Shown here piece by piece: positions 1 through 5,545 of a stretch of DNA of 5,666 nt; position 1 is the stretch's first letter; every line of letters begins with the position of its first letter. Under the pieces are notes generated by a model. That model had not been told where the DNA came from. It worked only from the letters and a program-made list of their open reading frames with translations, and did no database searches. The stretch comes from RGIG7300 sp045649645 (GTDB taxonomy: Bacteria > Bacillota > Clostridia > Oscillospirales > CAG-272). Location of the stretch: assembly GCA_045649645.1 (NCBI GenBank), contig JAZRQH010000174.1:1-5666 (forward strand). Reading direction: 5' to 3'. The position numbers and the translations under genes were made by a program.

Positions 1-1118
1 TAGGGCTCTACGGACTTTTCTTTATTGCCCTTGCCGTTGTGGTGAGCCTCTGCGCTATATGGATCAAGTACAAGGTCATAGACTTTGAAGCTATGATGAC
101 AGAGCCCGAAAAGCGGGAGTACAGTGTCTATTACAATTCGCTTAACTACAAGCAGCAGCTTCTCTACAATTCTATAACCTCAGCCGCCGAGGAACTTCAC
201 GACGAAAGCGAGGTCCTTAGCTATTCCTACGATATGGAGGAGTTTCAAAAGGTCATCGGCTGTATTCGTGGGGACCGACCCGAGCTCTTTTACATAAGCT
301 ACGATGAGCTCGTGCTCTATCACTCCAATCACCGCACCAAGGTAGGTATGGTATATCTTGAGGGTGCAGAGGCTGTGCCCGGTATGATAGAGGAGTATAA
401 CGCCGCAGTTGATAAGGTTATGGAAACGGTTCTTCCCTCTATGACCGATTTTGAAAAGGAAGTTGCTATCAACGACTGGCTCACCGATAACTGCAGCTAT
501 GCTCTTGGTGAGCGAAAGGAGCTTTCCAGCACCGCCTACGGAGCCCTTGTTTTGGGACAGGCATACTGTGACGGTTATGCCTATGCGGCAAAGCAGCTTC
601 TCAATAAGGCGTATATAGATTCCCTTGTGGTGTACGGTGAGGCTGACGGAGCCGAGCACGTATGGAACATGGTGGAGATAGACGGACAGTATTATCACCT
701 TGACGTTATGTGGAACGACGCCGACATCGGCTCAGACAGCAAGCTTCGCTTTCACGGATATTTCAACCTGAGCGACGATATGATCAAGCTTGACCACAGT
801 TACGAAAATGACGGGCTTCTGCCCCATGCCGTGACAGACGGCAGCTATTATAAGGAGACGGGATGCTATGCCGCCACAAAGGCAGAGCTTGAAGAGGTCT
901 TCTACAACCAGCTTAAAAAGGCAGTTTCGGAAAAGAGAGAATATATCGAGCTTCTATGTCCCGAGACCAAGTCCAACGAGGATATAGGAACACCCTATAC
1001 CGCAGCACTTAAAAGAGTAAATTCCGAGCTTGGCTACGAGGCTCTTTACGAGGCATTCAGCGTTTATGACGCCTGTGCTCGTGACAATTCGGTAACTATA
1101 CAAATCTTCTACAATTAG
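1..1118 (+). CDS. Membrane-anchored transglutaminase-like (papain-fold) protein, 5' end outside window
   Basis: The reading frame (codon phase from base 3) is open to the left edge, so the N-terminus is missing. A GTG at 39 has no ribosome binding site and lies inside a hydrophobic run, so it is not the start. The first ~22 visible residues form a transmembrane segment followed by WIKYK, suggesting an N-terminal anchor with the rest outside the cell. Counting from the GTG codon as 1, the transglutaminase core spans about 140-225: catalytic Cys177 in AYCDGYA, His207 in AEHVWNMV and Asp222 in YHLDVMWND, the Cys-His-Asp order and spacing of the transglutaminase-like superfamily. Residues 230-359 are a C-terminal extension with no motif I recognise. 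Bacterial members act as peptidases or protein cross-linkers; the substrate here cannot be read from sequence. The stop lies 13 bp before homoserine dehydrogenase, suggesting a shared transcript although no functional link is obvious. The superfamily call is firm, the role is not. Confidence 0.85.
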   Translation, partial: GLYGLFFIALAVVVSLCAIWIKYKVIDFEAMMTEPEKREYSVYYNSLNYKQQLLYNSITSAAEELHDESEVLSYSYDMEEFQKVIGCIRGDRPELFYISYDELVLYHSNHRTKVGMVYLEGAEAVPGMIEEYNAAVDKVMETVLPSMTDFEKEVAINDWLTDNCSYALGERKELSSTAYGALVLGQAYCDGYAYAAKQLLNKAYIDSLVVYGEADGAEHVWNMVEIDGQYYHLDVMWNDADIGSDSKLRFHGYFNLSDDMIKLDHSYENDGLLPHAVTDGSYYKETGCYAATKAELEEVFYNQLKKAVSEKREYIELLCPETKSNEDIGTPYTAALKRVNSELGYEALYEAFSVYDACARDNSVTIQIFYN

Positions 1119-1124
1119 AAAGGA
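1119..1124 (+). promoter_or_regulatory. Ribosome binding site of homoserine dehydrogenase
   Basis: AAAGGA directly follows the TAG stop of the transglutaminase gene and lies 7 nt before the ATG at 1132. This fixes the start of the dehydrogenase and leaves no room for a promoter in the 13-bp gap. Any separate promoter for that gene would have to lie inside the upstream coding region. Confidence 0.8.
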
Positions 1125-1131
1125 AATAGAT

Positions 1132-2193
1132 ATGATAAATATTGCATTATTAGGCTTCGGTACCATCGGCAGCGGTACCGCAGAGGTTCTTAAAGTAAAC
1201 GCTGAGGCTTGCAAGGCTAAGGCAGGACACGAGATCAACGTTAAGTATATTCTTGACCTCCGCGATTTCCCTGATTCCGAATTCGGTGACCGTGTAGTAC
1301 ACGATTTTGACGTTATCGTAAACGACCCCGAGGTAAAGGTAGTTGTTGAGATGATGGGTGGTAGCCACCCCGCATATGAGTTCTCCGTTGCAGCTCTCAA
1401 GGCAGGCAAGAGTGTTGTAACCTCCAACAAAGAGGTTGTTGCAAACTTCGGTTGCGAGCTCCTTGCTTTGGCAAAGGAAAACAACGTAAGATATCTCTTT
1501 GAGGCTTCTGTGGGCGGCGGTATTCCGATCATCCGCGCTATGACAGAGTCCCTTGCAGGTAACGAGATCTGCGAGATCAACGGTATTCTCAACGGTACCA
1601 CCAACTATATCCTTACCCAGATGAAGACCTACGGCAAGACCATGGCAGAGGCACTTAAGGAAGCTCAGGAAAAGGGTTATGCAGAGGCTAACCCCGATGC
1701 CGACATCCTCGGTATCGATGCATGCCGTAAGATCTGTATCCTCTCCGCACTTGCTTTCGGCGAGCTTGTGGCAAGCGACCTTGTAATGACTAAGGGTATT
1801 ACCGAGATCACCACAGAGGACGTAGAAAAGGCAGAGGCTAACGGACAGGCTATCAAGCTTGTGGCAAGAGCAGCAAAGACCCCCGAGGGTAAGCTCTATA
1901 TGGCAGTTTCTCCCGTTGCTGTCAATAACGACAACCCCCTCTCCACCGTAAACGACGTGTTCAACGCAGTTCTTGTACGCGGTAACACTCTCGGTGACGT
2001 AATGTTCTACGGTGCAGGCGCAGGCTCTCTTCCCACCGCATCCGCAGTAGTTGCTGATATTATCGACATCTGCCGTTGCCTTGACAACCAGCCCACACAG
2101 CAGCAGTGGACAAAGAGCACAAACGTAACCTCCACCATGACCGCTGAAATGGCAGCAGACTACGCAAAGCGTGTGGGTACACCGCTTTGCTAA
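1132..2193 (+). CDS. hom: Homoserine dehydrogenase, short form without ACT domain
   Basis: Catalyses NAD(P)H-dependent reduction of aspartate-4-semialdehyde to homoserine in the cytoplasm, the branch toward threonine and methionine. The N-terminal Rossmann fold has the dinucleotide motif GFGTIGSG (residues 8-15); the TSNKEVVA segment (97-104) includes Lys100. The catalytic domain carries EASVGGGIPIIRA (124-136), NGTTNYIL (154-161) and the GIDACRK stretch (194-200), where Asp196 and Lys200 match the catalytic Asp/Lys pair of yeast homoserine dehydrogenase. The fold closes at GAGAGSLPTASAVVADI (294-310). The protein then ends at 353 residues with a ~40-residue tail unlike an ACT domain; most bacterial Hom proteins run past 400 residues with a C-terminal ACT domain for threonine feedback, so that control is probably absent. 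The first codons (ATA, AAT, ATT, TTA, TTA) are A/T-rich, while the remainder prefers C-ending codons such as AAC, ATC and GAC, consistent with good expression. No gene for another pathway step is visible nearby. Confidence 0.95.
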   Translation: MINIALLGFGTIGSGTAEVLKVNAEACKAKAGHEINVKYILDLRDFPDSEFGDRVVHDFDVIVNDPEVKVVVEMMGGSHPAYEFSVAALKAGKSVVTSNKEVVANFGCELLALAKENNVRYLFEASVGGGIPIIRAMTESLAGNEICEINGILNGTTNYILTQMKTYGKTMAEALKEAQEKGYAEANPDADILGIDACRKICILSALAFGELVASDLVMTKGITEITTEDVEKAEANGQAIKLVARAAKTPEGKLYMAVSPVAVNNDNPLSTVNDVFNAVLVRGNTLGDVMFYGAGAGSLPTASAVVADIIDICRCLDNQPTQQQWTKSTNVTSTMTAEMAADYAKRVGTPLC

Positions 2194-2224
2194 TGCGTAA
2201 TGCGTAATGCGTAATTCGTAATTA
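2191..2224 (+). repeat. Heptanucleotide tandem repeat TAATGCG overlapping the hom stop codon
   Basis: Three exact copies of TAATGCG (2191-2197, 2198-2204, 2205-2211) are followed by one variant TAATTCG (2212-2218) and a partial TAATTA. The hom stop codon TAA is the first three bases of the array. Because 7 is not a multiple of 3, the TAA of successive copies falls in a different reading frame each time, giving stops in all three + frames within 15 bp. The function is unknown; the array may be a dispersed intergenic repeat. Confidence 0.85.
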
Positions 2225-2230
2225 AAGGAA

Positions 2231-2259
2231 GAAAATAGTCCCCTTAGGGGACTATTTTC
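2231..2259 (+). terminator. Hairpin terminator after hom, possibly bidirectional
   Basis: A perfect 13-bp inverted repeat, GAAAATAGTCCCC / GGGGACTATTTTC, with a TTA loop lies 38 bp after the hom stop. The GC-rich core is CCCC/GGGG. On the + strand the T-run (TTTT) is part of the stem and is followed by CGGCTTT, so the U-tract is imperfect. On the - strand the stem is followed by TTCCTTTAATTA, also T-rich. It most likely terminates the transglutaminase-hom transcript and may catch read-through from the other side. Confidence 0.75.
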
Positions 2260-2263
2260 GGCT

Positions 2264-2298
2264 TTAACTATAACTCATAGTTCTAAACTCATAACTCA
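2264..2298. repeat. Degenerate heptanucleotide repeat (TAACTCA family)
   Basis: In consecutive 7-bp steps the sequence reads TTAACTA, TAACTCA, TAGTTCT, AAACTCA, TAACTCA. Two copies are exact and the others differ at one to several positions. It has the same period as the TAATGCG array at 2191-2224 but a different unit, and it lies between the two terminator hairpins. On the - strand the unit reads TGAGTTA. Confidence 0.55.
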
Positions 2299-2302
2299 AT
2301 TA

Positions 2303-2328
2303 AAAAGCCTTCCGGTCGGAAGGCTTTT
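2303..2328 (-). terminator. Rho-independent terminator of the BlaI/M56/SLH cluster
   Basis: A perfect 11-bp stem, AAAAGCCTTCC / GGAAGGCTTTT, with a 4-nt loop begins 4 bp beyond the SLH gene stop codon. Read on the - strand the stem is followed by further T (CTTTTTAATT), a standard U-tract. The position directly after the last gene supports one transcript ending here. The A-run on one side and T-run on the other would also allow + strand termination. Confidence 0.88.
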
Positions 2329-2332
2329 GATA

Positions 2333-3457
2333 TTATCTGAACAGGTTCTCGTAAGTATATCCGAGGCTTTCGAGAAGCTCGGTAAAGACGGTCATAAATT
2401 CATCGTGTAAAGACTGCCACTGTTCTTGTTTTTCGGTATCGGTATAATTACCGTAAATATAGTTTATATCAGAAAGGCCGTCGGCGGTGATATTTGCAGT
2501 TACAACGTAAGGAAAATCAAATTCGTTTTCGCCTTTGGGAATACTCTGCTGATAGGTATAATCGTAATAGCTGTTTAACGTGGATGCTTGAAAATAAAGT
2601 CTTTCGCTCATATCTTCATTCTGTCTTTCGCAAGCTATATAAATAGAGCTACTGTCGTTTGAACATACAATGCGCAGTACAGAACCTTCATTTGTTATAT
2701 ACAACTCGGTGCTGTCTATGTCAGACACAGGCTTGCCGTTTGCGATAACGTAGTCGCATATAGCGGCAAACGCTCCGCTTCTGTCTAATGGTCCGTCGTA
2801 TCTAAAGTAGGTATCAAGTGACCAAAGCATAGTACAAGCCTCGGCACGGGTGGTAAGACCGTGCGGTCTCATAGTTGTGTCACCGTATCCCTCAATAACG
2901 TTTGCCGCCACCGCCCACTGCACCTGTGGCAATGCCCAAGGAGAAACTGTGTCAGCGTCGGTGAACTTGGAAAGATCGTCGGCATAGTTCATATTATATC
3001 CCTTATACTCTACGAACAAATACAACATTCTTGCCAGCTGCTCACGGGTAATAGGGTCGTTTGGCGCAAAGCGTGTTTCGCTTACACCTTTTACTATACC
3101 CTTTTCGACACCCCAGGCTACAGCACCGTTATACCAATGGCTTGTTTTTACATCCTCAAAGCCGGTATCCATAGCTTCGTAATCTTTGTTGTATATGAGA
3201 TCCATGGTACTGTTAGCCAGCATCTGTATGAACTGCGCTCTTGTCAGAGTGCCGTTGGGCATAAAAACAAATTCACCCTTTTCATTTGTCATTCCGTAAA
3301 CGTAATCTCTGATCCAGCAATTATATATCGGATCATAAAACCAGTCGTTTTTCTTAACGTCGGTAAAGACAAGATCGTTTGTATATGCTGACGATGCTGT
3401 TGCCAAAGCAGCGATTAAAGTAAATAATACAAGTAAGATTGCAATTATTTTTTTCAT
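2333..3457 (-). CDS. Secreted S-layer-homology (SLH) domain protein with unknown C-terminal domain
   Basis: A predicted exported protein of 374 residues that should bind secondary cell-wall polymer through three SLH domains. Residues 1-24 are a signal peptide: MKK, a hydrophobic core (IIAILLVLFTLIAALA), and likely cleavage after ASSA. SLH1 spans ~31-85 (FTDVKKNDWFYD, then GTLTRAQFIQML), SLH2 ~100-150 (FEDVKTSHWYNGAVAWG, then PITREQLARML), SLH3 ~165-213 (FTDADTVSPWALPQVQWA, then LTTRAEACTMLW). Each keeps the TRxE/Q-type binding motif. Residues ~221-374 form a separate C-terminal region rich in Tyr, Ser, Asp and Glu, strand-like then ending in a helix; I do not recognise it. Start choice: AAGGAG is 6 nt before the ATG at 3457 and 3 nt before an adjacent ATG at 3460, so either is possible; a GTG at 3484 would overlap the upstream gene, has no better site, and would put charged residues before the signal peptide. 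It is the last gene of the cluster, 11 bp after the M56 stop and just before a terminator. The SLH call is firm; what the C-terminal region does is unknown. Confidence 0.92.
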   Translation of the reverse strand: MKKIIAILLVLFTLIAALATASSAYTNDLVFTDVKKNDWFYDPIYNCWIRDYVYGMTNEKGEFVFMPNGTLTRAQFIQMLANSTMDLIYNKDYEAMDTGFEDVKTSHWYNGAVAWGVEKGIVKGVSETRFAPNDPITREQLARMLYLFVEYKGYNMNYADDLSKFTDADTVSPWALPQVQWAVAANVIEGYGDTTMRPHGLTTRAEACTMLWSLDTYFRYDGPLDRSGAFAAICDYVIANGKPVSDIDSTELYITNEGSVLRIVCSNDSSSIYIACERQNEDMSERLYFQASTLNSYYDYTYQQSIPKGENEFDFPYVVTANITADGLSDINYIYGNYTDTEKQEQWQSLHDEFMTVFTELLESLGYTYENLFR

Positions 3458-3463
3458 CATTTT

Positions 3464-3470
3464 CTCCTTT
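3464..3470 (-). promoter_or_regulatory. Ribosome binding site of the SLH gene, overlapping the M56 stop codon
   Basis: The - strand reads TAAAGGAGAAAATGATG: the TAA stop of the M56 gene runs directly into AAAGGAG, then two in-frame ATG codons. A ribosome terminating on the M56 gene covers this site, favouring coupled translation. The spacing (6 nt) favours the second ATG at 3457. Confidence 0.8.
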
Positions 3471-5181
3471 AATTTTCTATCCACCTTGCTTCGAGGTGGA
3501 CATCTCGGTCAGGAACAACGGTATCGGGATATACCTTTTCGGCTCCGTTGAGATACCAACCGTCAAAGGTGTAACCCTCCTTTTCGGGGATAAACAGTGT
3601 GCCGAAGCTGCTGCCTTTAGTTAAGGTCAACGTTTCTATCTTCCCGTCATACATAAGACGGACGTTTACCGTGTTGTCCTCTCTCCAACGTGCATACAGC
3701 ACCGTATCGGCGGTAGTACATACCGTATTATGTCTCATTCTGGTGCCGCCCTCGGGAGAGTCCCACCAACCCTCAAAGATGTATCCTGCTCTTGTGGGCA
3801 TAGGAAGGGTTACAGAGCTTTGTCCGTGGGTAACGGTCTCTATTGTTTTTTCGCAGTAACCGCCGTTAGCTACGAAAGTGACCGTGTGGGTAACTGCGGG
3901 CTTAGGTTTTTCTTCGGGTTTTGATGTAGTTGTTTCCGCAGGCTTGGTCTCTGCGGGCTTAGTTTCAACAGGCTTAGTTTCAACAGGTTTAGTCTCAACA
4001 GGCTTTGCTTCCGAGGGTTTTGTTTCTTTAGGTTTAGTTTCAACAGGCTTTGTTTCTTTGGGCTCTGTTTCGGCAGGTTCGGTTTCTTCGGGTTCAGTTT
4101 CAACAGATTCAGTTTCGATTGGTTCTGTATCCTCGGGTTCTGTTTCTTTAGGCTCGGTCGTGTCTGCAGGCTCTGTGTCTGCTACATCTGTGGTATCTTC
4201 GGGTATCGGTTCGGTATCATATGATGTGTCTTCGGCATCATTTACGATAACCTCGGGGATATCCGGCTCAGGCTCCTTGGCGTTACTGCCGATAGGATCG
4301 GTCATAAACATAACCGTTGCAGCCATGCACAGCACTACAACTCCTAAGGTCAGCCAAAAGGCAGGCTTCTTGTAGTTAAGTACAGATTTTATTCTTTCCT
4401 TGACACCCACCTCGCCGAAGGCAAGGGGAGCGGGGGTATATTTGTTTCCGGGTATAGCACAGTTGAGCAGAGCCCGCGTATATGCCTTTTTGCTTTCAAT
4501 GCTCATATTCCTTGTCACCGCTTCATCGCAAGCAAGCTCGATATCACGGCAGAGAAGTATGTATGCAACCCATGCCAAGGGGTTGAACCAATGGACTATG
4601 GCTATGCAGAAACCAAGGGGTTTCCACAGATAGTCGAGACGCTTCATATGCGCTCGCTCATGAGCTATTACGTGCTCCTTTTGCCAGTCGGGTGTGTCCG
4701 AGGGCAGATATATCCTGGGCTTCAGACCACCCATTATAAAAGCGCCCTTTATATTGTCGCAGATATAGATATTATCTGTGTCGTGTATAGATACGTCGGT
4801 CTTGAGTTTAAGCAGAATATAGCTGACGATAGCATATACCAGTAATGCCGCCATACCGCACAGCCATATGATTCCGAGTATTGATACTATATCAATAGGC
4901 GTGCTTTGAACTACAGGTTCTGTTGGTGCTGTTGGCGTTACGGGAGTCTGAGGTATCACCTCGGGTATTACCTCGGGGGTGTAGCTCTGTATATCGGGTA
5001 CTGCACTTACCTTTGTTTTGAAGGAGAAGGGCAGTATCAGCCTTAGTCCTACCAACGCCCACAATATGCAGTTGATATTTTTTGACACCCTGCGTGCCAA
5101 AGGGCGTATCAGCATTACCGCTGCTATCATAAAGCTGGCGGTTACGCTCATACCCAGTATTTCGGTAAATACGGTATTCAT
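3469..5181 (-). CDS. BlaR1-like M56 membrane metallopeptidase with E/K-T-P stalk and two InlB-type repeats
   Basis: A 570-residue membrane protease-sensor related to BlaR1/MecR1. Order: TM1 ~9-27; TM2 ~36-52; a Pro-rich loop 60-96 (PEVIPEVIPQTP), probably extracellular; TM3 ~98-124; a cytoplasmic zinc-protease domain with HERAH at 174-178 (HExxH) and ELACD at 215-219 (ExxxD, the M56 third-ligand region), preceded by GGLKPRIYLP; TM4 ~274-293. Beyond TM4, where BlaR1 carries its penicillin-binding sensor, this protein has an acidic spacer, then pentapeptide repeats (346-415, ETEPx changing to ETKPx), then two Flg_new/InlB-type beta repeats at ~434-499 (GYIFEGWW, then LYARW) and ~506-567 (GYTFDGWY, then LEARW). 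No SxxK-type sensor is present. ATG at 5181 has GGAG 9 nt upstream and follows the blaI stop by one base. By analogy with BlaR1 it would sense an external signal and inactivate the neighbouring BlaI-type repressor. The protease class is firm; the ligand is unknown and unlikely to be a beta-lactam. Confidence 0.93.
   Translation of the reverse strand: MNTVFTEILGMSVTASFMIAAVMLIRPLARRVSKNINCILWALVGLRLILPFSFKTKVSAVPDIQSYTPEVIPEVIPQTPVTPTAPTEPVVQSTPIDIVSILGIIWLCGMAALLVYAIVSYILLKLKTDVSIHDTDNIYICDNIKGAFIMGGLKPRIYLPSDTPDWQKEHVIAHERAHMKRLDYLWKPLGFCIAIVHWFNPLAWVAYILLCRDIELACDEAVTRNMSIESKKAYTRALLNCAIPGNKYTPAPLAFGEVGVKERIKSVLNYKKPAFWLTLGVVVLCMAATVMFMTDPIGSNAKEPEPDIPEVIVNDAEDTSYDTEPIPEDTTDVADTEPADTTEPKETEPEDTEPIETESVETEPEETEPAETEPKETKPVETKPKETKPSEAKPVETKPVETKPVETKPAETKPAETTTSKPEEKPKPAVTHTVTFVANGGYCEKTIETVTHGQSSVTLPMPTRAGYIFEGWWDSPEGGTRMRHNTVCTTADTVLYARWREDNTVNVRLMYDGKIETLTLTKGSSFGTLFIPEKEGYTFDGWYLNGAEKVYPDTVVPDRDVHLEARWIEN
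3937..4146 (-). repeat. 15-bp coding tandem repeat (14 pentapeptide units, ETEPx/ETKPx)
   Basis: Fourteen consecutive 15-bp units encode residues 346-415 of the M56 protein without a break in phase. Reading N- to C-terminal, units are ETEPE, DTEPI, ETESV, ETEPE, ETEPA, ETEPK, then ETKPV, ETKPK, ETKPS, EAKPV, ETKPV twice, and ETKPA twice. DNA identity is highest at the C-terminal end, where adjacent + strand units GCTTAGTTTCAACAG are identical, pointing to recent slippage or duplication there. The encoded stretch is a Pro-rich extended stalk, probably spanning the cell wall. Confidence 0.9.
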
Positions 5182-5182
5182 A

Positions 5183-5545
5183 TTATTTTTCTCCGTAGTT
5201 GTCGATCATTTCTCTGATCTTGTCTATATCCTCGTCACTTAACTTTTTCATGCTTGTAAAAGCGGCGATGAAGTTGGGAAGGGAACCATCAAAGCTTTCC
5301 TCTACAATTTTTTCGGACTGTATGGCGTTGAATTTTTCCTTTGAAATGAGAGATTTTACAACACCGTATTCATTTTTAAATATTCCTCTGTCGCAGAGCT
5401 TGCGAAGCACGGTGTAGGTGGTGGATTTTTTCCACTCAAGCTCCTTTTGGCAGAGCTTTACCAGCTCTCCCGAAGCTATGGGCTCGTTCTCCCATATCAG
5501 ATCTGCAAATCTTGTCTCAACGACTCCTAATCTTATATCTTCCAT
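5183..5545 (-). CDS. BlaI/MecI/CopY-family winged-helix transcriptional repressor
   Basis: A 120-residue DNA-binding repressor, a typical length for the family (~120-130). Residues ~1-75 form the winged helix: an opening helix (ETRFADLIWENEPIASGELV), the recognition-helix segment WKKSTTYTVLRKLCDRG (38-54), and a wing (IFKNEYGVVKSLISKE). Residues ~76-120 are the helical dimerisation tail. Asn91-Phe92 in SLPNFIAAF sits in this tail at about the position where staphylococcal BlaI (Asn101-Phe102) is cut during induction, consistent with control by the M56 protease encoded one base downstream. The ATG at 5545 has AGGAG 8 nt upstream and shares one base with the preceding gene's stop (TAATG), so translation is probably coupled. 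It presumably represses its own cluster, but the promoter and operator lie outside the window. I leave the symbol blank because the true bla/mec function is not supported: no beta-lactamase or PBP gene is present. Confidence 0.93.
   Translation of the reverse strand: MEDIRLGVVETRFADLIWENEPIASGELVKLCQKELEWKKSTTYTVLRKLCDRGIFKNEYGVVKSLISKEKFNAIQSEKIVEESFDGSLPNFIAAFTSMKKLSDEDIDKIREMIDNYGEK
5191..5194 (-). promoter_or_regulatory. Ribosome binding site of the M56 gene inside blaI-like coding sequence
   Basis: GGAG lies 9 nt before the ATG at 5181 and within the last codons of the repressor gene (the Tyr-Gly-Glu-Lys end). Repressor and protease are thereby tied in translation, as expected for partners needed in balance. 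Confidence 0.7.

Noticed and set aside
954..1604. - strand open frame of 216 residues opposite hom
   Set aside because: It lies over the conserved Rossmann and catalytic regions of homoserine dehydrogenase, shows no recognisable domain, and arises from the biased codon use of hom.
2191..2298. CRISPR array or insertion-sequence ends
   Set aside because: The repeat units are only 7 bp with no spacers, and the inverted repeats are compact terminator-like hairpins; no transposase or target-site duplication is present.
2861..3391. + strand open frame of 176 residues opposite the SLH gene
   Set aside because: It covers three clear SLH domains on the other strand, has no family signature and no ribosome binding site.
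3458..3484. GTG at 3484 as start of the SLH protein
   Set aside because: It would overlap the M56 gene and place charged residues before the signal peptide; the strong AAAGGAG lies downstream of it and fits the ATG pair at 3460/3457.
3870..4103. - strand frame encoding a Lys/Leu/Pro repeat peptide
   Set aside because: It is a frame-shifted reading of the same pentapeptide repeat inside the M56 gene, with no independent start signal.
3878..4375. Long + strand open frame encoding a Val-Ser-Thr-Gly repeat protein opposite the M56 gene
   Set aside because: It is the mirror of the 15-bp repeat of the M56 stalk; a repeat whose period is a multiple of 3 keeps all frames open. It has no convincing ribosome binding site and crosses the conserved TM4 and stalk coding region.
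3469..5545. A beta-lactam resistance operon
   Set aside because: The M56 protein lacks the penicillin-binding sensor, and no beta-lactamase or penicillin-binding protein gene is in the window.
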